Source of the DNA: Paenibacillus rubinfantis
GTDB taxonomy: Bacteria; Bacillota; Bacilli; Paenibacillales; Paenibacillaceae
Direction of reading: 5' to 3'
Assembly (NCBI RefSeq): GCF_001486505.1
Contig: NZ_LN909066.1
Location: forward strand, 1,034,452 to 1,098,451
Length of the DNA stretch: 64,000 nucleotides
The translations under genes and the position numbers were made by a program. Positions 51,980-58,788 of the stretch are shown here, in pieces; position 1 is the first letter of the stretch; each line of letters starts with the position of its first letter. The notes below the pieces were generated by a model, which was not told the origin of the DNA, made no database searches, and worked only from the letters and a program-made list of their open reading frames with translations.

Positions 51980-53677
51980 ATGAAAAAAATCATTTTATGG
52001 ATCAGCAGTCTGGCATTGGCACTAACTATATCCCCTTTCTCTTCTGTAGCTGCAGAAAGCGGATCGTCGGTCATCGAGCCGAACTTCAAGTACATTTTTC
52101 ACTATAACGATGCAGGTAGTACCTTTAATGAAGGTTTAGCTTGGGTCCGGATAACCCAGGGCGGGCAAATCGGTGTAATCGACCGCAGCGGCCGTATATT
52201 ATTTGATGGATTTGAACTAAGTCCCTATAGTTACACGGTATATACATACAGCGAAGGCTGGTCCAGAGTGCAACACAATGGAAAATGGATTTATGTAGAC
52301 TCTTCCGGTAAAACGGTCCTTTCTACGGATTATGATTTGGTACTCAATTTCCGTGAAGGCTTGGCAGCCGTTCAGAAGAACGGCAAATGGGGATTTATCA
52401 ATAAAAAAGGCCAGGAGATCGTAAAACCGCTATACGACGATATTCGCGACGATAACGGATACGGCATCCACAGCGGCACCTCCGGTTTCCATGAAGGCTT
52501 GGCCGCCATCCAAAAAAACGGCAAATGGGGGTATATCGACAAAACCGGCAGGGAAGTAATCAAGCCGAAATACGACTGGGCCAATAATTTCAGTGAAGGA
52601 ATGGCTGTTGTTACAATCGGAGGCAAATGGGGGTATATTGACAAACGCGGGGCTCAGGCTGTAAAAATGGTATACGATTCCGCCCAAAACTTTAGCGAAG
52701 GACTAGGCGCCGTACTGCGTACCAATAATATCGGTGCCGGTTACCATTGGAGTTTTATCGATAAAACCGGCAAGGTCGTGTTGGATTTTAAAAACAAGTA
52801 TGAGTTCATAGAGCCCTACACCGAAGGCGTTTCCATTGCCATGTACCATCAAAACAGTCCGACCGATATTTATGTGCTGTTGAACAAACAAGGGAAAGAG
52901 ATCAAGAATTTAGGTTCGAAATACACGGAAGTGGAGCCGTTTAAGGAAGGGTTGGCAGTGGTACGCGGCCGTTCCGGTGAAGACGAGAAGCTGATCGACC
53001 GGAAAGGGAACGTGATCGTTAATGCTGGCTACGAGAGCCTTAATGCTTCTTCCCAAGGACTTATCGGTTATGAAAATAAAGCGGGGATGTACGGTTTCAT
53101 TCGTAATCCGTTGGACGTTCCTTCTGTCTGGGCCCAAGCAGAGGTTACGTCGGCAGCGACACTGGACCTCATTCCGCTAGATATAGATTACGGGTATACA
53201 GACAACATTACGCGTGACGAGTTTAGCAAACTGGCCCTCCAGCTCATATCCGTCAGAACCGGCAAATCGATTGAGGATTTGTTGACCGCCTCAGGAAAAC
53301 AAATTCGCACGGATACATTTGAAGATACCTTCGACCCGACTGTTTTAGCGGCGAATGCTCTAGGGATCATACAAGGAAAGAGCGCTAACAAACTGGATCC
53401 AGAAGGCGAAATTACCCGCCAAGAAGCTTCGGCCATGCTCGGCCGCGTCGCGGAGATGTTAGGAGTTCCCGCTAAACCCATATCGGTTACGTACGCTGAC
53501 CAGCAACTCATTGCAGATTGGGCTAAGTCGTCTGTAGGTTTGATGAGTTCTCTCACCGATTCAACCAACCAAGCCTCGGTTATGGGCAGCATCGGGGATA
53601 ACCGCTTTGGACCAAAGGAACCCTTCACCAAACAGCAAGCGATCATCGCGATGAAAAGACTATACCATGTTCAGTAA
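51980..53677 (+). CDS. Secreted WG-repeat protein with C-terminal SLH-like region
   Basis: 565 residues from the ATG at 51980 (AAAGGGAGACACAGC site); the frame upstream is not credible. A signal peptide (about 1-26) is followed by repeated WG motifs, e.g. NGKWGFINKKGQEIVKPLYD and NGKWGYIDKTGREVIKPKYD, six or more in residues 45-385, often preceded by FxEGLA. From about residue 410 the sequence resembles three S-layer homology domains (ITRDEFSKLALQLI, ITRQEASAMLGRVAEMLG, FTKQQAIIAMKRLY), which bind cell-wall polymers. The protein is probably wall-attached; function of WG repeats is unknown. Confidence 0.88.
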   Translation: MKKIILWISSLALALTISPFSSVAAESGSSVIEPNFKYIFHYNDAGSTFNEGLAWVRITQGGQIGVIDRSGRILFDGFELSPYSYTVYTYSEGWSRVQHNGKWIYVDSSGKTVLSTDYDLVLNFREGLAAVQKNGKWGFINKKGQEIVKPLYDDIRDDNGYGIHSGTSGFHEGLAAIQKNGKWGYIDKTGREVIKPKYDWANNFSEGMAVVTIGGKWGYIDKRGAQAVKMVYDSAQNFSEGLGAVLRTNNIGAGYHWSFIDKTGKVVLDFKNKYEFIEPYTEGVSIAMYHQNSPTDIYVLLNKQGKEIKNLGSKYTEVEPFKEGLAVVRGRSGEDEKLIDRKGNVIVNAGYESLNASSQGLIGYENKAGMYGFIRNPLDVPSVWAQAEVTSAATLDLIPLDIDYGYTDNITRDEFSKLALQLISVRTGKSIEDLLTASGKQIRTDTFEDTFDPTVLAANALGIIQGKSANKLDPEGEITRQEASAMLGRVAEMLGVPAKPISVTYADQQLIADWAKSSVGLMSSLTDSTNQASVMGSIGDNRFGPKEPFTKQQAIIAMKRLYHVQ

Positions 53678-53690
53678 ACTAGAACGCACA

Positions 53691-53722
53691 AGAAAGCCCT
53701 CTGGATCACCGGAGGGCTTTCT
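53691..53722. terminator. Terminator after the WG-repeat gene
   Basis: AGAAAGCCCTC (53691-53701) pairs with GAGGGCTTTCT (53712-53722). Its loop contains GGATCACCGGAG, which recurs in the tRNA terminator at 53855-53884. Confidence 0.8.
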
Positions 53723-53743
53723 ACATTCCTGTATAATTAACTC

Positions 53744-53850
53744 AACGGAGAGAGAGGGATACTCTCACTTCGTTCGAGACTGCGATGTATCCCTAACGAA
53801 GCTTATGCTCCGACGCCCCCTCCATTGGAGGGTTCTCATCCCTCTAACAA
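53744..53850. ncRNA. Structured element with a copy of the tRNA-Ser 3' end (candidate RNA or tRNA relic)
   Basis: Seventeen bases AACGGAGAGAGAGGGAT (53744-53760) are identical to the 3' end region of tRNA-Ser (53902-53918). Three complementary pairs are arranged as a multi-arm fold: AGAGGGAT (53753-53760) with ATCCCTCT (53838-53845) enclosing, CTTCGTT (53768-53774) with AACGAAG (53795-53801), and CCCTCC (53818-53823) with GGAGGG (53827-53832). It could be a decayed tRNA-Ser gene or a mobile or regulatory RNA. Strand and expression unknown. Confidence 0.4.
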
Positions 53851-53854
53851 CAAC

Positions 53855-53884
53855 AAAGAGCCCCCGGATCACCGGAGGCTCTTT
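53855..53884 (-). terminator. Terminator of the tRNA-Asn/tRNA-Ser unit
   Basis: AAAGAGCC-C-CCGG (53855-53867) pairs with CCGG-A-GGCTCTTT (53872-53884); the minus strand continues GTTGTTG. Confidence 0.78.
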
Positions 53885-53903
53885 ATCACGATGTATTTCA
53901 GAA

Positions 53904-53992
53904 CGGAGAGAGAGGGATTCGAACCCTCGCACCGCTTACGCAGTCTAACCCCTTAGCAGAGGGTCCCCTTATAGCCACTTGGGTATCTCTCC
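53904..53992 (-). tRNA. tRNA-Ser(GCT)
   Basis: An 89-base class II tRNA with acceptor GGAGAGA/TCTCTCC and discriminator G, anticodon loop CTGCTAA giving GCT, a long variable arm and a GTTCGAATC T loop. CCA is not encoded. Confidence 0.95.
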
Positions 53993-54002
53993 AAGAAAGA
54001 AA

Positions 54003-54078
54003 TGGCTCCCCGAACAGGACTCGAACCTGTGACAACTCGATTAACAGTCGAGTGCTCTACCGACTGAGCTATCGGGGA
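54003..54078 (-). tRNA. tRNA-Asn(GTT)
   Basis: A 76-base tRNA with acceptor TCCCCGA/TCGGGGA, discriminator G and encoded CCA. The anticodon loop CTGTTAA gives GTT. First of a two-tRNA transcript with tRNA-Ser. Confidence 0.96.
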
Positions 54079-54103
54079 ACGAAAAATAACGAGAACACCA
54101 TTT

Positions 54104-54132
54104 AATTTATCACGCTTCCGCGGCAAAGTCAA
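54104..54132 (-). promoter_or_regulatory. Promoter of the tRNA-Asn/tRNA-Ser unit
   Basis: On the minus strand, TTGACT (54127-54132) and TAAATT (54104-54109) are 17 bases apart. Confidence 0.8.
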
Positions 54133-54234
54133 GATTCGCAGCGCTTTCTTGGCCCTTCCTTCTTTCCCCATTCCACTTCTTCACATGCTAAATTGCCCGT
54201 TTGAAAGCGCAGGACAAGCCCAGCAAAAAAAGAG

Positions 54235-54290
54235 TTGCATTCTTCTCGAAATTCAATAAAATAAACATAACGTTAAAATTATTTTAACGT
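54235..54290 (+). promoter_or_regulatory. Promoter and palindromic operator of the MFS gene
   Basis: TTGCAT (54235-54240) and TAAAAT (54257-54262) are 16 bases apart. A perfect inverted repeat ACGTTAAAA-TTA-TTTTAACGT (54270-54290) lies at the expected transcription start, a repressor position. A half-site TTAACGT recurs before the regulator gene downstream (near 55656). Confidence 0.65.
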
Positions 54291-54318
54291 ATGATAATTT
54301 TTAAAAGGATGAGTGCCC

Positions 54319-55590
54319 ATGAGTCAAGAAGTTCGGGTCAAAAGCCAACCGCTTTCCGGTTTCAAAGAACTGGCGGTCTATCGTTCGTTTGTGTACCTTC
54401 TGCTCGCCCGGGTGATTTCCCGTTTCGGCGATTCCATCGATTCCATCGCATACAGCTGGATGGTTTATATGCTGACCGGCTCCAAGCTGATGATAGGAAC
54501 CTTGTTTGCACTGAATTTTATACCCAACATCGCTTTCAGCTTCTTCGCGGGAACCTTGGTGGATCGCTGGTCCAAGAAAAAAGTTGTGGCGATCACCTAT
54601 TTGGGGCGCGGCTTGATCGTTTGCTTTACAGCTTTTCTCTATTGGCAGGGCTGGCTTGTCCCTTGGCATCTTTATGTGCTGACGCTGCTCACCTCAACGC
54701 TGGAATGCTTCGCTTCTCCTGCCGAGCTGGCCCTGGTTCCGCAATTGCTGCCCAAGGAAAAACTGCTCAGCGGCAACTCCTTCAGCACCTCCGCTTCGCG
54801 GGCGGCAGAATTAGCGGGCATGGCGGCCGTCGGCGGCATCATTGCAACACTGGGAATTTCCACCGCCATTTTGATCGACGGGCTGACCTTCACCCTTGCC
54901 GCCGCGTTTATCGTACTGATCCGTGGAAACCGCGAGACTTCACCTTCCACCCAACCGATCAACGCATCAAGCAACACCTCCTTCGTTCTAGAGTTAAAGG
55001 AAGGGTTACTGTATCTCAAATCCAATCCGCTGCTCATCACGATCGTCATTGCTGCCGCTCTTGTGAATTTCTGCTTGTCGCCGTTTAACGTACTGAATGT
55101 GGTCTACGTAGATGAAATCTTGGGTGCGGGTCCCGCCGGTTTAAGCTTAATGGGGATTAGCTTGATCTGCGGTACCATTGTCAGTGGATTGTGGATCGGC
55201 AAAAGAGGCGCTGCCTATAAAAAAAGCCGGCTCATTCTGACCGGGTATCTGCTGCTTGGCGCCAATTATACGCTAATGTACTTACCTGCGGTTCTGCCGC
55301 TTCAACCGTTGGCTATGGCCACGTTGTTCAGCTTTGGCATGGGCCTATCTGTTTCGTTATGCAGCACGCCTTCCACCACCTACTTCATGGAAACCGTGCC
55401 GAAGGAGCTGCTTGGCCGCGTAGGGGCGTTGTACGGGATGGTCTGTACCTGTGCGATACCGGCGGGGAGCGCCCTGGCCGGGGTTTTGGGCGAATGGGTG
55501 CAAGTCCATCTGCTGTATGTGAGCTTTGGAGTTCTCCTACTAATTCCGATCCTGTTGTTGATGAAGCAGCGCAGGTTCATGGAAATCTAA
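54319..55590 (+). CDS. MFS transporter, probable drug or metabolite efflux pump
   Basis: 423 residues, ATG at 54319 with an AAGGATGAG site. About twelve membrane helices with MFS loop motif VDRWSKKKVVAITYLGRG (about 80-97) and a second-half repeat. It resembles macrolide-type or MdrL-type efflux proteins, but the substrate cannot be read from sequence. A winged-helix regulator gene follows on the same strand and a palindromic operator precedes the gene, so repressor-controlled efflux is likely. Confidence 0.9.
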   Translation: MSQEVRVKSQPLSGFKELAVYRSFVYLLLARVISRFGDSIDSIAYSWMVYMLTGSKLMIGTLFALNFIPNIAFSFFAGTLVDRWSKKKVVAITYLGRGLIVCFTAFLYWQGWLVPWHLYVLTLLTSTLECFASPAELALVPQLLPKEKLLSGNSFSTSASRAAELAGMAAVGGIIATLGISTAILIDGLTFTLAAAFIVLIRGNRETSPSTQPINASSNTSFVLELKEGLLYLKSNPLLITIVIAAALVNFCLSPFNVLNVVYVDEILGAGPAGLSLMGISLICGTIVSGLWIGKRGAAYKKSRLILTGYLLLGANYTLMYLPAVLPLQPLAMATLFSFGMGLSVSLCSTPSTTYFMETVPKELLGRVGALYGMVCTCAIPAGSALAGVLGEWVQVHLLYVSFGVLLLIPILLLMKQRRFMEI

Positions 55591-55687
55591 CATTGAGAAC
55601 CGTTCTATTTTTTGCGCAAATGAGGGGCCCGAGCTATACTAAAAGAAATGACGGTTAACGTCTTATGTTCGGTAGGGGGCTTGCAGG

Positions 55688-56245
55688 GTGAACGACGCGA
55701 AGGAACTAAAAACGCTGGAGGACATTCGGATCTACTCCGACCCGTATCGCCTTCAAATCCTGGATACGTTCAAGCAGTTGAATCGTCCGGCGACGATGAA
55801 GGAAGTGGCGGACACGATGGGCGAGGTCCCGGCCAAAGTCTATTATCATGCCAAGAAGCTGGAGCGTATCGGTCTGTTGCAGCTCGTGGACACCAAGGTC
55901 ATTAACGGCATTACCGCCAAATACTATGAACCTTATGAGGGTGCCATCCATATTAAGAAGAGTTATTTCGACGATTCGCTTAAGCAAGTCGCCTTAACGG
56001 AAACCGAAAAGCTGCTGAGCAATTTATACGATGAAAGCAAAAAGCGGTTCTTGAAATCCTCCCGCTCCCAAACGTCATCCGGACAACTAACCAATGATCA
56101 CGTGTACCTGACTCCGCAAGAAGTTGAAGAATTTCAGGAGTGGATCACGGCGTTTCTCAAAAAACACCAGACCCAAACATCTGAGGACAGTAAGCAATAC
56201 GAGATTTTTGTGACCGTCGCAAAAAGCAGCGAAACCGAGGATTGA
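55688..56245 (+). CDS. Winged helix-turn-helix (ArsR/HTH_20-like) regulator
   Basis: 185 residues, GTG start at 55688 (GCAGG site, weak). The N-terminal 80 residues are an ArsR-like winged helix (EDIRIYSDPYRLQILDTFKQ, ATMKEVADTMGEVPAKVYYH). The rest has a hydrophilic helical sequence. It follows the MFS gene by 97 bases and is a candidate repressor acting on the TTAACGT palindrome. Its last 112 bases are overlapped on the other strand by a small gene. Confidence 0.88.
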   Translation: MNDAKELKTLEDIRIYSDPYRLQILDTFKQLNRPATMKEVADTMGEVPAKVYYHAKKLERIGLLQLVDTKVINGITAKYYEPYEGAIHIKKSYFDDSLKQVALTETEKLLSNLYDESKKRFLKSSRSQTSSGQLTNDHVYLTPQEVEEFQEWITAFLKKHQTQTSEDSKQYEIFVTVAKSSETED

Positions 56246-56439
56246 AAATAAAAAGAACCATCGTCTCCGTAAATGGAAGCGTGGTTCTTATATTTTTGCC
56301 GATGGAGTTGTTCCTGCTTTGTTTTTGTCTTTCGGGTTCGCAGATCTTGCAACGCAAACGGGCTGCGGCTGAGTTCCGGGCTGCGCTTTCCTTCACGGAT
56401 GAGCTTTTTTCGCTGTTTTTGGGCTTGGGATTGGGCCAT
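56134..56439 (-). CDS. Small conserved basic protein overlapping the regulator gene antisense
   Basis: 101 residues if it runs to the stop at 56134. The ATG at 56439 has an AAGGAGTGA site. The first 60 residues are very basic and hydrophilic (AQSQAQKQRKKLIREGKRSP, RTKTKQEQLHRQKYKN) and look like a small conserved Bacillales protein that normally ends soon after a GDDGSFYF-like segment (seen near residue 58-66). Here the frame stays open for about 35 further codons antisense to the regulator. Either the stop codon was lost or the C-terminal part is real. Function unknown. Confidence 0.62.
   Translation of the reverse strand: MAQSQAQKQRKKLIREGKRSPELSRSPFALQDLRTRKTKTKQEQLHRQKYKNHASIYGDDGSFYFQSSVSLLFATVTKISYCLLSSDVWVWCFLRNAVIHS
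56253..56297 (+). terminator. Terminator after the regulator gene, inside an antisense coding region
   Basis: AAGAACCA (56253-56260) pairs with TGGTTCTT (56282-56289), followed by ATATTTTT. On the minus strand this stretch codes for part of the small basic protein. Confidence 0.6.
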
Positions 56440-56482
56440 CTAAATCACTCCTTACGTCGTTTGATGTAAGTATAGCACATCC

Positions 56483-56953
56483 TTAGCCGCCGGTTAACGT
56501 GATCAGGCGTAGTTTTCCGGCACATTTGCCGCAGCGATAGCGATTGGGATCAACGCGGCGTTTCCGCAAATACTCCATCCCGCAATCAACGCATACCAGC
56601 TTATACCGGTGCGGCAAGGTTCTCCGCTGTTTGCTCCCAGGCAAAGCGTGGCAGTAACGGCTGCCGCCAACTTTTTGGAGCAGGGCTTTAAAGTCCGCGT
56701 CGCGATGCTGGTACCCTCGTCCTGCCAAGTGCAGATGGTAGTGGCACAACTCATGCTTGATAATGCGCTCAACTTCCTCTTCCCCATAGGCGGTGAGTTG
56801 GGCGGGATTAATTTCGATATGATGGGTTTTCATAAAATAACGCCCCCCCGTTGTTCGGAGCCGGCTGTTAAACCGGGCTTGGTGCCGGAAAGGCACGCCG
56901 AAGGAACGCAGCGAAATTTCCTCGATCCAGGCTTGCAGCTGCTCATCCGTCAT
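56483..56953 (-). CDS. sprT: SprT-like zinc metalloprotease family protein
   Basis: 156 residues. Zinc-binding HELCH (67-71) within IIKHELCHYHLHLAGRG, and a C-terminal zinc ribbon with CVDCGMEYLRK and CGKC, match the bacterial SprT/YdcK family. Eukaryotic Spartan relatives digest DNA-protein crosslinks; the bacterial role is less clear. Confidence 0.93.
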   Translation of the reverse strand: MTDEQLQAWIEEISLRSFGVPFRHQARFNSRLRTTGGRYFMKTHHIEINPAQLTAYGEEEVERIIKHELCHYHLHLAGRGYQHRDADFKALLQKVGGSRYCHALPGSKQRRTLPHRYKLVCVDCGMEYLRKRRVDPNRYRCGKCAGKLRLITLTGG

Positions 56954-57073
56954 CGTCCTCTCCCCTTCCTGTTGTCATGAGCTCAAGAAATCTGCTAGAT
57001 TCATTACTTGAATTTTAACTTCTCCTTACGCTACACTGTCAAGTAGGATGGATAGAAAAGGAGAATTGCGAGC

Positions 57074-57424
57074 ATGTCCCTAATGAGATACGTCATTTTG
57101 CAGCAAGCCCAGGATCTAATCTTCGTTGAAATGCCCCGTGACTACGCCTACCAGCTCAGCGCTTTGAATTTGCGGCTGAACAAGGAAATCGATAAACTGA
57201 CCGCGCTTGAGGTTCCGTCTCTTCCACGTGCGATTGCCGAATGCGACCAGCTTGATCTACTGCAGGAATCGCTGCAGATCACCAGCGGCTTGGATTATAT
57301 CAACGGACTGGAGTCCGCTTTTTCCGCCATTCGCGAGGAGAATTACCCGTTGATCTCGCTGCTCACCGAAATCCGCGCGCTTCAGGCTCAACTGGAGCAA
57401 TGGTACGAGGAAGAAGGCGCGTAG
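57074..57424 (+). CDS. Small hypothetical protein
   Basis: 116 residues, ATG with an AAAAGGAGAATT site and a terminator after it. Mostly helical and hydrophilic with a Leu-rich pattern (PSLPRAIAECDQLDLLQESL) and an acidic C-terminus. I do not recognise a family. Confidence 0.7.
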   Translation: MSLMRYVILQQAQDLIFVEMPRDYAYQLSALNLRLNKEIDKLTALEVPSLPRAIAECDQLDLLQESLQITSGLDYINGLESAFSAIREENYPLISLLTEIRALQAQLEQWYEEEGA

Positions 57425-57457
57425 TTATCGGGTGCCGCAGGCATAGAACCACCCGCG

Positions 57458-57512
57458 AAGCCGGCCGGATTAGCTTCCCCTCACGATGGGGGCTAATCTC
57501 TCCGGCTTTTTA
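57458..57512 (+). terminator. Terminator after the small hypothetical gene
   Basis: AAGCCGG (57458-57464) pairs with CCGGCTT (57502-57508) and GATTAGC with GCTAATC inside; TTTTT follows. No gene is seen from here to cmpA at 58528; the gap is filled by the two repeat blocks below. Confidence 0.85.
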
Positions 57513-57585
57513 AGTGGCTAGAGTTCAACGCTCGGCGCTCCTCTACGCTCCTCTCGTCTCCTCTCCGCGTAAGTCCAGTTCGCGC

Positions 57586-57770
57586 TAACGGAACCTAGAG
57601 ACCTTATTTTCCTATTTCCCGGCAATTTCCCGCTGTAACGGAACTGAAAGACCTTATTTGCCGGTAAAAGCCCTCTTTCCCCCGTTCTTTTCGCAAATAA
57701 GGTCTCCTGGTTCCGTTAGAGGCGGATACTGCCCTCTTTCGAGCGAATAACGGCTCTGATGTCCGTTAGA
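57586..57770. repeat. Four ~50-bp-spaced units of an intergenic repeat, two in each orientation
   Basis: TAACGGAACCTAGAGACCTT begins at 57586 and a similar unit begins at 57636, 50 bases later. The next two units are in reverse complement (AAATAAGGTCTCCTGGTTCC near 57695 and AATAACGGCTCTGATGTCC near 57746), again 50 bases apart. The whole block is therefore an inverted pair of tandem doublets around about 57675, with CCCTCTTT stretches between units. Confidence 0.8.
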
Positions 57771-57790
57771 ACAGCGAGCCGCACAAAACT

Positions 57791-58447
57791 ACATGAGCAC
57801 CGCATTTCGAGGGTGAACTCAAGATTCGACACCGAAACCTCCCCCTTCGATTCCGCTTCGTGATCAAAAGCCGGAATTTTAGTTTCAATCTACCAATAAG
57901 GACTAAAATGTAGGCTTTTCAGCACCGAGAAGGTTGGGTGAACCCGAAGAAAGAGGAGCGCAGTGTAGGTGGAGCCTACATGAGCACCGCATTTCAAGGG
58001 TGAACTCAAGATTCGACACCGAAACCTCCCCCTTCGATTCCGCTTCGTGATCAAAAGCCGGAATTTTAGTTTCAATCTTCCAATAAGGACTAAAATGTAG
58101 GCTTTTCAGCACCGAGAAGGTTGGGTGAACCCGAAGAAAGAGGAGCGCAGTGTAGGGGAAGCCTACATGAGCACCGCATTTCAAGGGTGAACTCAAGATT
58201 CGACGTCGACTCCTCCCCTTCGATTCCGCTTCGTGATCAAAAGCCGGAATTTTAGTTTCAATCTTCCAATAAGGACTAAAATGCAGGCTTTTCAGCACCG
58301 AGAAGGTTGGGTGAACCCGAAGAAAGAGGAGCGCAGTGTAGGTGGAGCCTACATGAGCACCGCATTTCGAGGGTGAACTCAAGATTCGACGCCGAAACCT
58401 CCCCCTTCGATTCCGCTTCGTGATCAAAAGCCGGAATTTTAGTTTCA
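57791..58447. repeat. 187-bp tandem repeat, three full copies and a partial fourth
   Basis: Copies start at 57791, 57978, 58165 and 58351 (spacing 187, 187, 186). Each begins ACATGAGCACCGCATTTC and contains TTCCGCTTCGTGATCAAAAG and ends with TGTAGGTGGAGCC, a TGTAGG/CCTACA hairpin. The last copy stops at about 58447. Copies differ at only a few positions, so the expansion is recent. Minus-strand frames through it (such as HPTFSVLKSLHFS) are repeat artefacts. Confidence 0.95.
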
Positions 58448-58527
58448 TTTTCAAGGGGACGTGCACGGATTGGGGGAATGCCCCATACCCTAACCATACC
58501 AATGGGTTACCGGAGGAGGGGATACGC

Positions 58528-58668
58528 TTGCCAAACTGGCTTAGCAATCAGATCATGCGTGCCTTTAATAAGAGAGATCGTCGTCAAATCCGACTGCTCA
58601 ACGATTGTTGGTTTTTTTACTACAGCCGCCGGAACAGCCATACCGACAACACTAACACGATGCAGTAG
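58528..58668 (+). CDS. cmpA: Cortex morphogenetic protein CmpA
   Basis: 46 residues from the TTG at 58528 with a GGAGGAGGGG ribosome site. The sequence PNWLSNQIMRAF followed by DRRQIRLLNDCWFFYYSRR matches CmpA of Bacillus (PNWL, KLLNQCW and FYRKKH positions). The C-terminus is extended by about ten residues (NSHTDNTNTMQ). CmpA takes part in spore cortex assembly quality control with SpoIVA. The gene is shorter than most gene callers report and sits just downstream of the repeats. Confidence 0.85.
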   Translation: MPNWLSNQIMRAFNKRDRRQIRLLNDCWFFYYSRRNSHTDNTNTMQ

Positions 58669-58788
58669 CGGCTCTTCATAACCAAAGGGGCGGCTCCGCA
58701 GCAGCAATTACGCCTGCTTGGAACAGCCCCGCATTCCCGTTATTCACCGCACCCCACCGCGCTGCGACTTTGTCTAGCAACCCTCATA

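Noticed and set aside
53744..53760. The tRNA-Ser 3' copy as an integration (att) site flanking an island
   Set aside because: The two copies are only about 160 bp apart and no integrase or island lies between them.
57903..58547. A 214-residue minus-strand frame with internal repeats
   Set aside because: It is produced by the 187-bp tandem array; the frame changes between copies and there is no ribosome site.
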